Shown here in pieces: positions 1 through 8,602 of a stretch of DNA of 64,000 bases. Within the stretch, counting starts at the first letter, position 1. Each line of letters starts with the position of its first letter. A program made the position numbers and the translations under genes. Origin of the DNA: Nostoc sp. XA010 (GTDB lineage Bacteria > Cyanobacteriota > Cyanobacteriia > Cyanobacteriales > Nostocaceae). The DNA lies in assembly GCF_020829625.1 (NCBI RefSeq), contig NZ_JAIVFX010000026.1, positions 1 to 64,000 of the forward strand. Reading direction: 5' to 3'. The notes beneath the pieces are model-generated. The model saw only the letters and a program-made list of their open reading frames with translations. It did no database searches and was not told where the DNA came from.

Positions 1-448
1 TCCCCGCTCTACAAGGTAAGCGCTGACCAACATAATTGCGCTTGTGAGAATCAGAATGCGGATTATCATTTTCAACTTGATATGAGTGCTTGAGGACCTT
101 ACCATCCATAGCTACAGTTTCCCCAAGCCCTGGTTTTATGTCAAAGAAATTCGCAAGGCATAGGGAATATTGCTCGTAATTTATGTGTAATAAAGTACGA
201 CGCACTGTACTGTAAGAAGGTAACCTATTTTTTGTAGGTTTAAAAAGGTCAATCAACTCCTCGCGGTAGCTTGAAATCCAATCTCCAATTGCTAAAAATC
301 CTTTATTTCCTGCGGCGATGCCTACGGCGGGCTACGCCTACGCCAATGTGAACAGCGCTAGGCATAATGGGAGATTATGTCGCTGTCCGGCACGGCGACG
401 CGGGTCTTTTATATCTGCAAAAGCTTTTATAATTTCGATTTCAGACAC
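1..448 (-). pseudogene. ISAs1-family transposase, N-terminal part, broken
   Basis: Read on the minus strand from a possible GTG at 446-448, the frame gives a family-typical start (FADIKDPRRRAGQRHNLPL), then after an interruption GNKGFLAIGDW, the motif LPSYSTVRRTL and the first catalytic aspartate region AMDGKVLKHS. This is the order seen in DDE transposases of the ISAs1 group. Two in-frame TAG codons sit inside a GC-rich palindromic repeat (312-344) inserted after the segment LALFTLA, so the gene cannot give full-length protein. The C-terminal half is beyond the left edge. An upstream in-frame stop leaves no ATG start, so the exact start is uncertain. Confidence 0.75.
312..344. repeat. GC-rich dispersed repeat inserted in the transposase gene
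   Basis: The minus strand reads GGCGTAGGCGTAGCCCGCCG followed by TAGGCATCGCCGC. Near-identical copies lie at 27899-27928 and 18909-18938 and a more diverged one at 8780-8809. The insertion is a multiple of three but brings two stop codons into the transposase frame. Confidence 0.8.
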
Positions 449-483
449 AGTAGTAGGAGCAAGAAGCTAGAATTTGCGCTGGA

Positions 484-1845
484 TTATACCATATTGCACC
501 TTCCTTTAGAATGAAATAGCCCTGCACCAAGTGGGTGATGCTCAAGTTCTGGTATAAAGCCACTTTTAACAAACTTCGTCCAATCCTGACCACCATCTTT
601 CAGGATATCAACGTCAACAATGCCAACTGCTGGTATACCCAGTTCTCTCAAAGGCTTGATAATTATTTGGACAGTTTGCTTGTTTTGAGCATTGAGAAAC
701 AAACAGTTAGGAATTCCCAACTCTGGCTTATAACGTAGCAGTCGCTCATTAATCTCCTGATAAAATGCGCGATCTGCATCCGATTCTGTCACGATAACAA
801 ATTCATAGAATAGTGCTTCGATCACCCCGATTGAGCGCAACAAAGGATTTCGCATCAATCGAAGAATATCTGTGTTAGATAAAACTCTTGCAGTAGCTAC
901 CTCACTGCGATAAGTCAGTCTCACAATATTGACTGGTGCGCCTGATTGGATACAACCCATTACAAAGTTTGGACTATGTGTTGATACAAACAATCTTTTT
1001 TGAGAGTTTAAGCTAGAAATAGCAATTTCTTTTCCTAGTTTGAAAGCTAAGGGTGGATATAAAAAAGCTTCAGGTTCATCAATTAGAATAACGGCAGGAT
1101 CACCAGCTATAATCTCTGTAATAATTCCAGTGAATGCTTTTACACCGTCGCTGGCTTGCTCAACAGGGAATGCTTTTGAGTGAAATTGTACAGCTTCATT
1201 GTGAATCCCACGCTCTTCCATATCTGTCTTAGGAGGACGAGGCGATAAGCGTAGTCTAAGTTGACCGAGAAAAGTAGGATCTATAACGAAGTACGTCTCA
1301 AAAGCGTCATAAATAATTCGTCTAACTTCATCTCTTTTGGCATCGTCACGAAACAACACTTGAAAGCTTGTTTGAGGGGGTTGCTGGAGATCACCAGCGC
1401 TTTGTTGCCCAATCAAACTAATACGACTTTTACCGTCTAGCAGGAGAGTGTTAAATGAGAGATACCACGGGCAAAACAAGTTTACCTGACCATTAGGATT
1501 TTGTAACACATTCAAAAGATTCTGTCTAGGAACTTGATGCCTTGTTCCCTTTTTCCCAACAATTATATGATCCGGCAAGAGCGCTTCACCTATATGTGGT
1601 TGAAGAGTTGACTTTTTAATCTTTTCTTCAGCTGCTTCAATTGAGAATGTATCAAATTCAATCTTTTCTAAAATTACATCTGTTACATTCAGTTGACCGC
1701 TTGTGCAGTAATAGTGAATTTCAGAGAGAACTTTGCTTTTCCCAGAGTTGTTTGGGCCTACAAATACAGTTATGGGCGTTGTGACTACTTCCTCTGAGGG
1801 TAATCCTGAGCCTCTTCCAAATTTCAGTTTGATCGTCTTTATCAT
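484..1845 (-). pseudogene. OLD-like AAA ATPase/TOPRIM nuclease, C-terminus cut off by IS
   Basis: The 453-residue product is an overcoming-lysogenization-defect (OLD) type protein: an SMC/ABC-like ATPase joined to a TOPRIM nuclease. Visible motifs are Walker A GPNNSGKS (residues 30-37), signature-like region SDGVKAF (232-238), Walker B VILIDEPEA (252-260), H-loop STHSPNF (288-294), then the TOPRIM acid EFVIVTESDADRAF (348-361) and the DxD of GIVDVDIL (408-415). Family members usually continue for about 100 or more residues after the DxD; here the frame enters the IS terminal repeat at about residue 441 and the last dozen residues are IS-coded. Such proteins often act in phage defence, alone or with a helicase partner; no partner is present upstream. 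ATPase and part of the nuclease core survive, but activity is doubtful. Confidence 0.8.
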
Positions 1846-1975
1846 TTGTCAAAAACTACGGATCGCTTGGGTTGCTTTTGTCATATACTTGTATCTATAA
1901 GAATTTATCAGAGATATCCTCACTGCTTACCGCCCTAATTGCAGAAGATACACAGACATCCCACTGAAGATTTGC

Positions 1976-2155
1976 TCATCTTAAGTCGATTGACAGCCAA
2001 CTGTCTGCGTCAAAGCCTGCTTTAGGTAAATAAACAGTATAATTCTGTATATCTTCCAACTCATTCATTTTTAATAGTATTTTTGTATTGTTAGTTTTTT
2101 GACCTACTTGCCGGTTAAAAAATGCTGCTTTCAACGTTAAATCAGATGATCGCAC
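1976..2155 (-). CDS. Possible small protein or gene remnant, 59 aa
   Basis: An open frame with a GTG start, immediately after a stop codon, gives 59 residues with ordinary composition: LKAAFFNRQVGQK in the first half, ELEDIQNYTVYLPKAGFDA in the second, ending SWLSIDLR. I recognise no family. It could be the C-terminal remnant of a larger gene whose front was replaced by the 97-bp tandem repeat that begins just upstream of it. No convincing ribosome-binding site is seen. It lies between the nuclease gene and ftsH, all on the same strand. Confidence 0.25.
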   Translation of the reverse strand: MRSSDLTLKAAFFNRQVGQKTNNTKILLKMNELEDIQNYTVYLPKAGFDADSWLSIDLR

Positions 2156-2172
2156 TCATCGCCTTTGGTCAT

Positions 2173-2366
2173 GATCGTACTTCCTGTTTCTCTACAAGGT
2201 TGGCTTAGAGCAGCAATTAGTAAAAATTGATGCTGTACACGCCAAGCGATTCTCATGGAGACAGTTTGCGATCGCACTTCCTGTTTCTCTACCAGCTTGA
2301 CTTACAGCAGTAATTAGCAAAAATTGATGCTGTCCACACCAAGGGATTCTCATGGAGACGGTTTGC
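2173..2366. repeat. Two 97-bp imperfect tandem repeats
   Basis: Units at 2173-2269 and 2270-2366 both begin GATCG(T/C)ACTTCCTG and end TCTCATGGAGAC(A/G)GTTTGC. A third start (GATCGCAC) follows at 2367 and is not extended. The second unit opens with a HIP1 octamer. No coding function seen; short open frames across it reflect the repeat itself. Confidence 0.9.
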
Positions 2367-2478
2367 GATCGCACAACAAAGAGTGATGTCAAGCGACTGA
2401 ACTGTATTGCTGCATCAGTCTCCGCTTTCTATAAGTTTGGGTAGGTATTAGCGCTCGCTTAATCTTAAATAGAAGGGT

Positions 2479-2515
2479 AAAAAACCCGGCTTCTTTATCA
2501 AAACCGGGTTTTTAA
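2479..2515. terminator. Hairpin terminator after ftsH
   Basis: AAAAACCCGG and CCGGGTTTTT arms are separated by a short loop; the structure ends in runs of A or T on either strand, so it can act in both directions. It lies about 50 bp past the ftsH stop codon. Confidence 0.75.
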
Positions 2516-2561
2516 GTAATAATTGTTAATTTATTTCTGGACGGTACAACAGCGCAATACG

Positions 2562-4451
2562 CTAATGAGGTACAGCTACTTGTGCATCGGCTACCTGGGT
2601 ATTGTCAGCAACAATTTTGCGGAATAAATCGCCCTCAATTGTTTCCTGTTCTATTAACAAATCTACTAAACGCTCCAAAACTATGCGATTTTCTTGCAAC
2701 AGTTCTATTGCTCTGATGTAGGACTTGTTGACGATTTCGCGCACCTGTGAATCAATTTTGGCGGCAATTTCCTCAGAATATTCTGATTTATTCATCCAGT
2801 CACGTCCCAAAAATACCTCTCCACTCTGATTTTCTAGTGACAATGGGCCTAATTCTGACATCCCGAAGCGTGTCACCATTTGCCGCGCCATTCCTGTAAC
2901 TTGTTGCAGGTCATTGCCTGCACCTGTGGTCACTTCTGGCTTCCCAAAAACAATTTCCTCGGCGGCGCGACCACCCAAAGTAGCAGTAATCCTGGCTTTG
3001 AGTTGGGAACGGGAAATTAACCCCTGTTCTTCGTTGGGAGTAAACCAAGTTAATCCCAGTGCTTGTCCCCGTGGAATCAGCGTAACTTTTTGTACAGGAT
3101 CATGCCCTTCGAGGAATGTGCCAACTAAAGCATGTCCAACTTCATGATAGGCAATCAACCGCTTGCTCTTGCTGTCTACTAAGGCGGTACCTTCCATACC
3201 TGCAACGACTCTATCCACAGCAGAATCAATTTCTAAAAGGGTGACAGCTTCTTTGCGCCTCCTAGCAGTGAGAATGGCAGCTTCGTTGAGTAAGTTGGCT
3301 AAGTCTGCGCCAGTAAAACCAGGAGTGCGACGAGCGATCGCTTCTAATGATACGCTAGGATCAATTTTCTTATTCCGCGCGTGGACTTTCAAAATTTCCA
3401 GTCGCCCTTTGAGATCCGGTGCATCCACCATCACTTGTCTGTCAAAGCGTCCTGGTCTGAGCAGCGCTGCATCTAGAACATCTGGACGGTTAGTAGCAGC
3501 AATAATAATAATGCCTGTGTTACCTTCAAAACCATCCATTTCAGTGAGCAGTTGATTGAGGGTTTGTTCGCGCTCGTCGTTACCGCCACCGATACCAGCA
3601 CCCCGTTGTCTACCTACTGCGTCAATTTCATCGATAAATATTAGACAAGGGGCATTCTCTTTGGCTTTCTTGAAGAGGTCGCGCACGCGAGATGCACCCA
3701 CACCAACAAACATTTCCACGAATTCTGAACCGGAAATGCTGAAAAATGGTACACCTGCTTCACCTGCGATCGCTTTTGCTAGTAAAGTTTTACCAGTACC
3801 CGGAGGGCCAATTAACAACACTCCTTTGGGAATACGTGCGCCTACTGCAGTAAATCTTTCAGGCTGTTTCAGGAAAGTAACAACTTCTTCGAGGTCTTCT
3901 TTAGCTTCTTCAACCCCGGCTACATCTTCAAATTTTACTCCAGTTTTTGCTTCCATTTGGAAGCGAGCTTTGGATTTCCCGAAATTCATCGCTTGGCTAG
4001 AAGCATTAGTAGAGCGACGCAGGAACAATAGCATTAGAGCTACCAGTGGCAAAATCCACATGAGATTGATCAACAGTCCAACAGCAGCTCGACTATTAGC
4101 TGAAGAAACTTCGCCAAAATCAACATTCTTATCTTTGAGGATGTTAATTAACTCTGTGTTTTGTGCCAGAAGTCTCACCTGTTGCGGTGGTGTATCAGCC
4201 TTTTGCCCTTTGAGATAAACCTTTGCTAGCTGTTCAGTTTCGTCAAGCTCTACTTTTTGGATTTCTCCTGCCTTCGCTTTCTTGATCAAGTCGCCATAAT
4301 TTAAAGAGGTGCTTTCTGTCTTTTGTGCCAAGACGGGAGTACTCCCTAAAATTCCTGGTAACATAATCAAACTAGCTGCAATCGCACCAACCCAAGCACC
4401 ACGCTTTGGCGGCTGTCTTTTTATCAATGGTTTTTTTCCCAAATTTGTCAT
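2562..4451 (-). CDS. ftsH: ATP-dependent zinc metalloprotease FtsH
   Basis: This 629-residue protein is a membrane-anchored AAA protease that degrades damaged or surplus membrane proteins; in cyanobacteria FtsH hexamers remove photodamaged PsbA/D1. An N-terminal hydrophobic stretch (about 20-42) resembles a signal or first membrane segment, a periplasmic or lumenal part follows, and the second membrane segment lies near 123-146. Walker A GPPGTGKT is at 215-222, Walker B LIFIDEID near 270-277, the arginine-rich SRH at about 318-338, the zinc motif HEVGH at 436-440 and the third metal ligand in GAGNDLQQ near 510. Length is normal. Cyanobacteria carry several FtsH paralogues and I do not assign which one this is. 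The ATG is preceded by a purine-rich AAAGGG. Confidence 0.97.
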   Translation of the reverse strand: MTNLGKKPLIKRQPPKRGAWVGAIAASLIMLPGILGSTPVLAQKTESTSLNYGDLIKKAKAGEIQKVELDETEQLAKVYLKGQKADTPPQQVRLLAQNTELINILKDKNVDFGEVSSANSRAAVGLLINLMWILPLVALMLLFLRRSTNASSQAMNFGKSKARFQMEAKTGVKFEDVAGVEEAKEDLEEVVTFLKQPERFTAVGARIPKGVLLIGPPGTGKTLLAKAIAGEAGVPFFSISGSEFVEMFVGVGASRVRDLFKKAKENAPCLIFIDEIDAVGRQRGAGIGGGNDEREQTLNQLLTEMDGFEGNTGIIIIAATNRPDVLDAALLRPGRFDRQVMVDAPDLKGRLEILKVHARNKKIDPSVSLEAIARRTPGFTGADLANLLNEAAILTARRRKEAVTLLEIDSAVDRVVAGMEGTALVDSKSKRLIAYHEVGHALVGTFLEGHDPVQKVTLIPRGQALGLTWFTPNEEQGLISRSQLKARITATLGGRAAEEIVFGKPEVTTGAGNDLQQVTGMARQMVTRFGMSELGPLSLENQSGEVFLGRDWMNKSEYSEEIAAKIDSQVREIVNKSYIRAIELLQENRIVLERLVDLLIEQETIEGDLFRKIVADNTQVADAQVAVPH

Positions 4452-4644
4452 AATAATTACCCTTTGTCTGCTGGCACAAGTTGAGCTATGGTTTTATGCC
4501 TATTCTTCTACCAAAAATTGTAATAACTGGAAATTACACTTTTCTTATCTAGTCTAACTTCCACACAAAACCATTCCCAAGTTTCTTCCGGTTATTACAT
4601 GAAGTTGAGCAACCAAGATGATTATCTAGATTTATGTAGCTGTT

Positions 4645-4752
4645 CAGACTGGGCATTGGGCATTGGGCATTGGGCATTGCTTATTAATTCTTGTCCCTCA
4701 CTCCCTTATCTCCCCCTGCTCCCCCTGCTCCCCCTGCTCCTCATGTTCCCCA
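4645..4752. repeat. Short tandem repeats in the ftsH/reductase gap
   Basis: The 427-bp gap 4452-4878 separates two divergent genes. It contains four copies of TGGGCAT in a row (about 4650-4680), then CCCCTGCT units (about 4708-4740). Such heptamer arrays are usual in Nostoc intergenic DNA. The promoters of both divergent genes must lie in this gap; I cannot point to clear -35/-10 pairs. Confidence 0.8.
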
Positions 4753-4878
4753 GTTCCCAGTAGATATTAATTTGACACATTCTGACACAAATCGCTAAAA
4801 TAAGCATAGTCATAACGATTCCGTTTTTTCATAAATCTGGTAATAGTAGCTAGTTAATAGTTTGTGAGTTAATTAATT

Positions 4879-5424
4879 ATGGTGAGAATTGTTGGCATTG
4901 GTGGTAGTTTAAGACCCAACTCCTATACCCAGGTTGCTTTACTTTTAGCAGTGCAAAGGGTAGAAGCCCTTGGAGCAGAGGTAGAAATTATTGATTTAAG
5001 ACAGTTGCAGTTACCGTTTTGCACTGGCGCAAAGGAGTATCCAGAGTACCCAGATGTTCAGCGCTTGCAAGATATAGTCAGCCGCGCCGATGGATTAATT
5101 TTAGCGACACCTGAGTATCATGGTAGCGTTAGTGGTGTCCTGAAAAATGCCCTAGATTTGATGAGCTTTGAGCAACTGTCTGATAAAGTGACAGGACTAA
5201 TCAGCGTATTGGGGGGTCAGTCTAATAGTAATGCTTTAAATGACCTACGGCTAATTGTCCGATGGGTGCATGGTTGGGTGATTCCAGAACAAATTGCGAT
5301 CGGACAAGCTTGGGGTGCATTCAGTCCTGAAGGCAAGTTGCTAGATGAAAAACTATCTCAAAGATTTGATCAATTTGCTCAGAGTTTAGTTGATAACACT
5401 CGCAAGCTGCGGGGTGTAGATTAA
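4879..5424 (+). CDS. NADPH-dependent FMN reductase family flavoprotein
   Basis: The 181-residue product has the flavodoxin-like fold signature of NADPH-dependent FMN reductases (ArsH/ChrR/SsuE group): a first beta strand and phosphate loop GIGGSLRPNSYT (6-17), then the conserved PEYHGSVSGVLKNALD segment near residue 77-92, which contacts FMN, and a later strand GLISVLGG. Length fits the family. It likely reduces flavin, quinone or metal oxyanions in the cytoplasm; the substrate cannot be read from sequence. It stands alone, divergent from ftsH, with an ATG start that follows AT-rich DNA. Confidence 0.88.
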   Translation: MVRIVGIGGSLRPNSYTQVALLLAVQRVEALGAEVEIIDLRQLQLPFCTGAKEYPEYPDVQRLQDIVSRADGLILATPEYHGSVSGVLKNALDLMSFEQLSDKVTGLISVLGGQSNSNALNDLRLIVRWVHGWVIPEQIAIGQAWGAFSPEGKLLDEKLSQRFDQFAQSLVDNTRKLRGVD

Positions 5425-5447
5425 TTCTAGAGTACGTAAGTTCGTAG

Positions 5448-5494
5448 TAAGGACTTTAGTCCTTATTTTCGTTTTCTAATCACTAAAGTGCTTA
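5448..5494. repeat. Inverted repeat, same family as 58877-58925
   Basis: TAAGGACTTTAGTCCTTA is followed by a mirrored ACTAAAGTGCTTA. The element at 58877-58925 has the same core with longer, better arms. Confidence 0.75.
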
Positions 5495-6273
5495 CCCTTC
5501 GGGTGACGCTCGTACCTCGCTAACGCTGCGCTATCGGTAGTCGCTTATGGGGGAAACCCTCATCGCCCTTGGCGTCTCCCCTTGGGAGAAGACCGCGCTA
5601 ACTCACTACAAACCCTCAAAACGAGCTTGACATACTAAGCTAACGCGTTTACATATTGCACTATTTTTCGTGTAGACCGTCATTAGTCATTAGTCATTAG
5701 TCCAGAAGTGTTTACTAGGGACAAAGGACAATTGACAAAGCATAACCTCACCAGTTGATGTGCAACTTAAATGCGTAACAGCTTACTAGATATTGATACT
5801 TTGTGGAATTTGGGAAGGTAGCAAGAACTTGTAAGGCATTATCCTGTACTAAAGACCGAGATGGGCTACTAGATGGTGGTACTGCAAATAATGCTAAAGG
5901 CGAATAGATATACTTTTCTTGTTTAGGAAAATTCCCATTTTCCATGGTTTTTAACTATTACGCCGTAAGTCTCCCACTGAATTTGGTACTCCAAGTCAGT
6001 GTGGGTAGTTCACCTTAGAATAATCAGCTTTATAAAGCCGACCTTCTCTCTTAGCATTCTTTGTTTCCGTAAACATGCGGAGTATCGCTTGTGTACGAGA
6101 CGCTGCGCGATCGCTCGAATCACACATTCATGCATTCAAAAAAGGGATACAGCAAACCTAAATTTACGGGGTTCTTAATTTTAACTTTTGATTAAATATG
6201 ATTTAGCGCATGTTCATACAGAATTGGTATTACATCCCCACCATTCTTGAGTTGGGCTTTTACACACTATCTA

Positions 6274-6306
6274 TAAAAAATCCCACGCTTCAAGGCGTGG
6301 GATTTT
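6274..6306. terminator. Hairpin terminator after the ferrochelatase-like gene
   Basis: AAAATCCCACGC and GCGTGGGATTTT form a stem with loop TTCAAG, flanked by A and T runs. It lies about 100 bp past the stop of the minus-strand gene at 6404. Confidence 0.75.
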
Positions 6307-6403
6307 CAAGATAATTCGTAGTTGTAATCAGTGCTTGCTCTAGCCCTCTTAATTACGAATTAGTAATTAATTATTGAGCAAAGGTTTGCCCACCCTACTC
6401 AAC

Positions 6404-7522
6404 TTAATGATGGTGGTGATGGTGGTGATGATCCCCAGCTAGTTGGGGATTAACTGCCAAAGTTTGCTCTGACAACAACTCTGCAATATGAGCATCAGCC
6501 CATTGGGCCACCATTGCCAAAAATTCTGGATGATCGTTAACGCAAGCCATTTGCACGTAGTTCGTACCAGGATGCTGTTTTTCCAAAGCATGGATGATAT
6601 GGTGTACATCCAATAAAGTTTCGTGGTTTTCTGTGGCAAAGCCAATAGGCATAAAAATTACCACTTTTGCACCCAGTTGAATCAGGTTATTTGCCGCTTG
6701 CTCTGCATTTGGCTGTGTCCAATCAATTAAGGGCGTATCATGGTTGAGCCAACCCACCGAGATTAAAGGATAACGATTAATCAACTTATCCCTAACCAAA
6801 TCGTACATTGCTTCACTTTCGGCAATCCCAGAAGTAAAGCCTTTAGCTTTGTGGGGACAGCCGTGATTCATTAACACAATACCGATTTGAGAAGGTAGAT
6901 AAGCTGCGCCTAACTCAGCAATTTTCTCCTCAACCAGATGAGCCATTAAATCGATGTAAGCTGGTTCGTTGAAGAAAGAAGGAATGTAGCGCTGTGCTTT
7001 AACCCAGTGTTCTTCACCATCAGCCAACTCAACGAGAGCATTGTTAACTTGCTCGATCGCAATCCCACTGGTAAAAATAGAATCAACAACCAGCAGTGGG
7101 TAAATCAGCAGCTTCTCAAAGCCTTGGTTTTTGATTTCTGCTAAAACTTGATTAGGTAGAAAAGGGGCGCAGAAGTTAAAAGCTTTGAAAACTTGAACCT
7201 TATCACCCCATTTTTCTTGTAAATTCTTCTCAATCCCAACACGCTGCTGTTCAAAGATGGCATTGTGTGGGGAGATAAAATCGTGGTGTGTGTGTCCCCA
7301 CTCGTGGCGGTCAAATAGCGCCAAAAGCTTTGCCAGAGGAGGATAAATCCAGGTTGGTACTGGTGCAAATTTTGCTGTCAGTAGATTTAAAGCCTGTTCG
7401 TTATAGTTGGCGAAATCTTCATAGCTTTCGACTTCGCCGTAGCCCATAAGCAGTACGGCTACACGTTCTTTACCTGATAGATGCTCGTGGGTGTGTTGTA
7501 CTTTTTCCGGCGTGGCAACCAC
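6404..7522 (-). CDS. Ferrochelatase-like protein with C-terminal His8 tail
   Basis: The 372-residue product follows the ferrochelatase fold. The family's catalytic histidine is visible in LMNHGCP (His220) and the acidic partner in GFATENHETL (Glu301). It differs from ordinary HemH: the N-terminal motif is LLMGYGEVE instead of the usual NLGGP type, and there is no C-terminal chlorophyll-binding-like segment as in cyanobacterial HemH. The protein ends in GDHHHHHHHH, eight natural histidines just before the stop, likely a metal-binding tail. An extra His-rich patch (HEWGHTHH, 73-80) lies near the putative porphyrin site. Substrate could be another tetrapyrrole or metal; function as protoheme ferrochelatase is uncertain. 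The start is a GTG preceded by GAGGAA. Confidence 0.8.
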   Translation of the reverse strand: MVATPEKVQHTHEHLSGKERVAVLLMGYGEVESYEDFANYNEQALNLLTAKFAPVPTWIYPPLAKLLALFDRHEWGHTHHDFISPHNAIFEQQRVGIEKNLQEKWGDKVQVFKAFNFCAPFLPNQVLAEIKNQGFEKLLIYPLLVVDSIFTSGIAIEQVNNALVELADGEEHWVKAQRYIPSFFNEPAYIDLMAHLVEEKIAELGAAYLPSQIGIVLMNHGCPHKAKGFTSGIAESEAMYDLVRDKLINRYPLISVGWLNHDTPLIDWTQPNAEQAANNLIQLGAKVVIFMPIGFATENHETLLDVHHIIHALEKQHPGTNYVQMACVNDHPEFLAMVAQWADAHIAELLSEQTLAVNPQLAGDHHHHHHHH

Positions 7523-7592
7523 AATGAGTTCCTCAATATAACCAAAGTGCAGAGAGATTTGGAGTTAGAGAATAGTTTACACATTTTCCCTA

Positions 7593-8150
7593 CTAGTAAC
7601 TTATTATCCCATCCAGGGGGATAGGAAAGCTAGGAAAATCAAAATAATACATCAAAAGACATACAAAACTTACGTGGGGCATTGGGTATGAAAAATTTAA
7701 CCAATGCCCCATCTGTTGTGTTGCTGGATACCAAAAGCGGTCAGCCCCAGCCCCTTTGGGGAAGTCAAAAGTCAAACAGGAGCCATTCTCTTGATATGCT
7801 TTTATCAGCCATTTATGTGCTAAAAAATAGTGTTTCGTAGCTGGAGAAGCAGCTTTGCAAAAAACATTTAGTGCTTGGATTGCTTTTTTATAGCGTTTTT
7901 TAGTAATAGCTTCATATCCAGTGTTTATAAGTTCAGTCGCTTGTGCAGGAGTGAGTGAACTTTTAGTTGAATTTAGTGATGATTTTTGTTCTGTAGAATT
8001 AGCTTCTGGAAATATTTCGGCAAGATAGTAGTGTGCTAATATCTGAGTCGTTTGATGTTTACTGTTGCTTAACTCTTGGCATAAGTTAAGTGCTTTATCA
8101 AAGTGACCATTATAGAGGTATGCGTCTAAAAGCAACACCCGTGCATACAA
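7593..8150 (-). pseudogene. TPR-like protein fragment with repeat-coded tail
   Basis: The first 125 or so residues look like tetratricopeptide helices: ALYARVLLLDAYLYNGHFD, KALNLCQELSN, then AITKKRYKKAIQALN and HYFLAHKWLIKAYQENG. There is no ATG; the frame opens just after a stop codon, and TTG is the first usable start. The last 60 residues are encoded by repeat-type DNA, including an inverted repeat at 7676-7710 with GGGGCATTGG arms, so the natural C-terminus is gone. Together with the adjacent LemA fragment this looks like decay of a membrane or TPR gene pair. Confidence 0.6.
7676..7710. repeat. Inverted repeat with GGGGCATTGG arms
   Basis: GGGGCATTGGGTA at the left pairs with CCAATGCCCC at the right around an AT-rich loop. 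It lies inside the 3' end of the TPR-like frame and supplies its last residues. Confidence 0.7.
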
Positions 8151-8194
8151 TGCACTCGAATTAATAAATCCTCAACATTTAAGAAACTGGTTTG

Positions 8195-8410
8195 CTAGTT
8201 GCTGCTACTGTACCTCATAACAGCCGTAGATGCTGTATATATTTGAGCTAAGGTAACAAGTCTAGGTATCAAATAACTTCTTTTTTGTAGAATCACATCA
8301 ATAGTAGAAAATGCATTATTAACTTGATTCTTTTTCTGAATCAAACTATTGTATAAAAATATAAAGTTAATTAATAATATAATTAACAAGGTGATTATAA
8401 AAACAAACAT
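8195..8410 (-). pseudogene. LemA-family protein, N-terminal fragment
   Basis: A 71-residue product has the LemA layout: an N-terminal membrane segment (IITLLIILLINFIFL) followed by YNSLIQKKNQVNNAFSTID and VILQKRSYLIPRLV, which match the family pattern of YN-LV--RN-V--AWS-IDV-LKRR-DLIPNLV. Full LemA proteins are about 180-200 residues; this one stops soon after the first helix pair (after LAQIYTA), so it is a truncated remnant. It lies upstream of the TPR fragment on the same strand. Confidence 0.65.
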
Positions 8411-8602
8411 TTTATTTACGATATTAATTTAATATTATTTATAAGCCAAATTAATCTTTTTTAAGAATAGTATTCTTTCGGAAAAATATATGAAGAGGCT
8501 AGAATTTACTCAGTAAAAACAAGGTAATATATAAAAAAATACTTGATTTTGGAAAAAGCTCTGTATATCGGAAGAGTCAAAAAATCAAAGGTAGTGTTAA
8601 AC

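Larger units (their letters stand above)
1..524 (-). mobile_element. Partial ISAs1-family insertion sequence, right part
   Basis: The reverse strand codes for an ISAs1/H-repeat type transposase fragment that runs off the left edge, and the sequence at 503-524 reads, on the minus strand, CAGGGCTATTTCATTCTAAA. I take this as the terminal inverted repeat because it lies just upstream of the transposase and because the nuclease gene at 524 onwards loses family similarity exactly there. The other end and any target duplication lie outside the window. The IS boundary is inferred from the change in coding content, not from a matched second repeat. Confidence 0.7.
5425..6403. other. Gap of about 980 bp with mosaic repeats, no firm gene
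   Basis: From left to right it holds an inverted repeat (5448-5494) with arms TAAGGACTTTAGT and ACTAAAGTGCTTA, a GC-rich mosaic of short palindromes (about 5510-5605), three GTCATTA heptamers (about 5681-5702), AT-rich DNA and a terminator hairpin. A 65-codon frame on the minus strand (5748-5945, beginning MENGNFPKQEKYIYS) has plausible composition but no recognised family; I do not call it a gene. Confidence 0.6.

Noticed and set aside
4645..4752. CRISPR-like array from repeated heptamers
   Set aside because: Units are 7-8 bp with no spacers; typical short tandem repeats.
5748..5945. 65-codon minus-strand frame (MENGNFPKQ...)
   Set aside because: Plausible composition but no known family, no ribosome-binding site and no supporting context.
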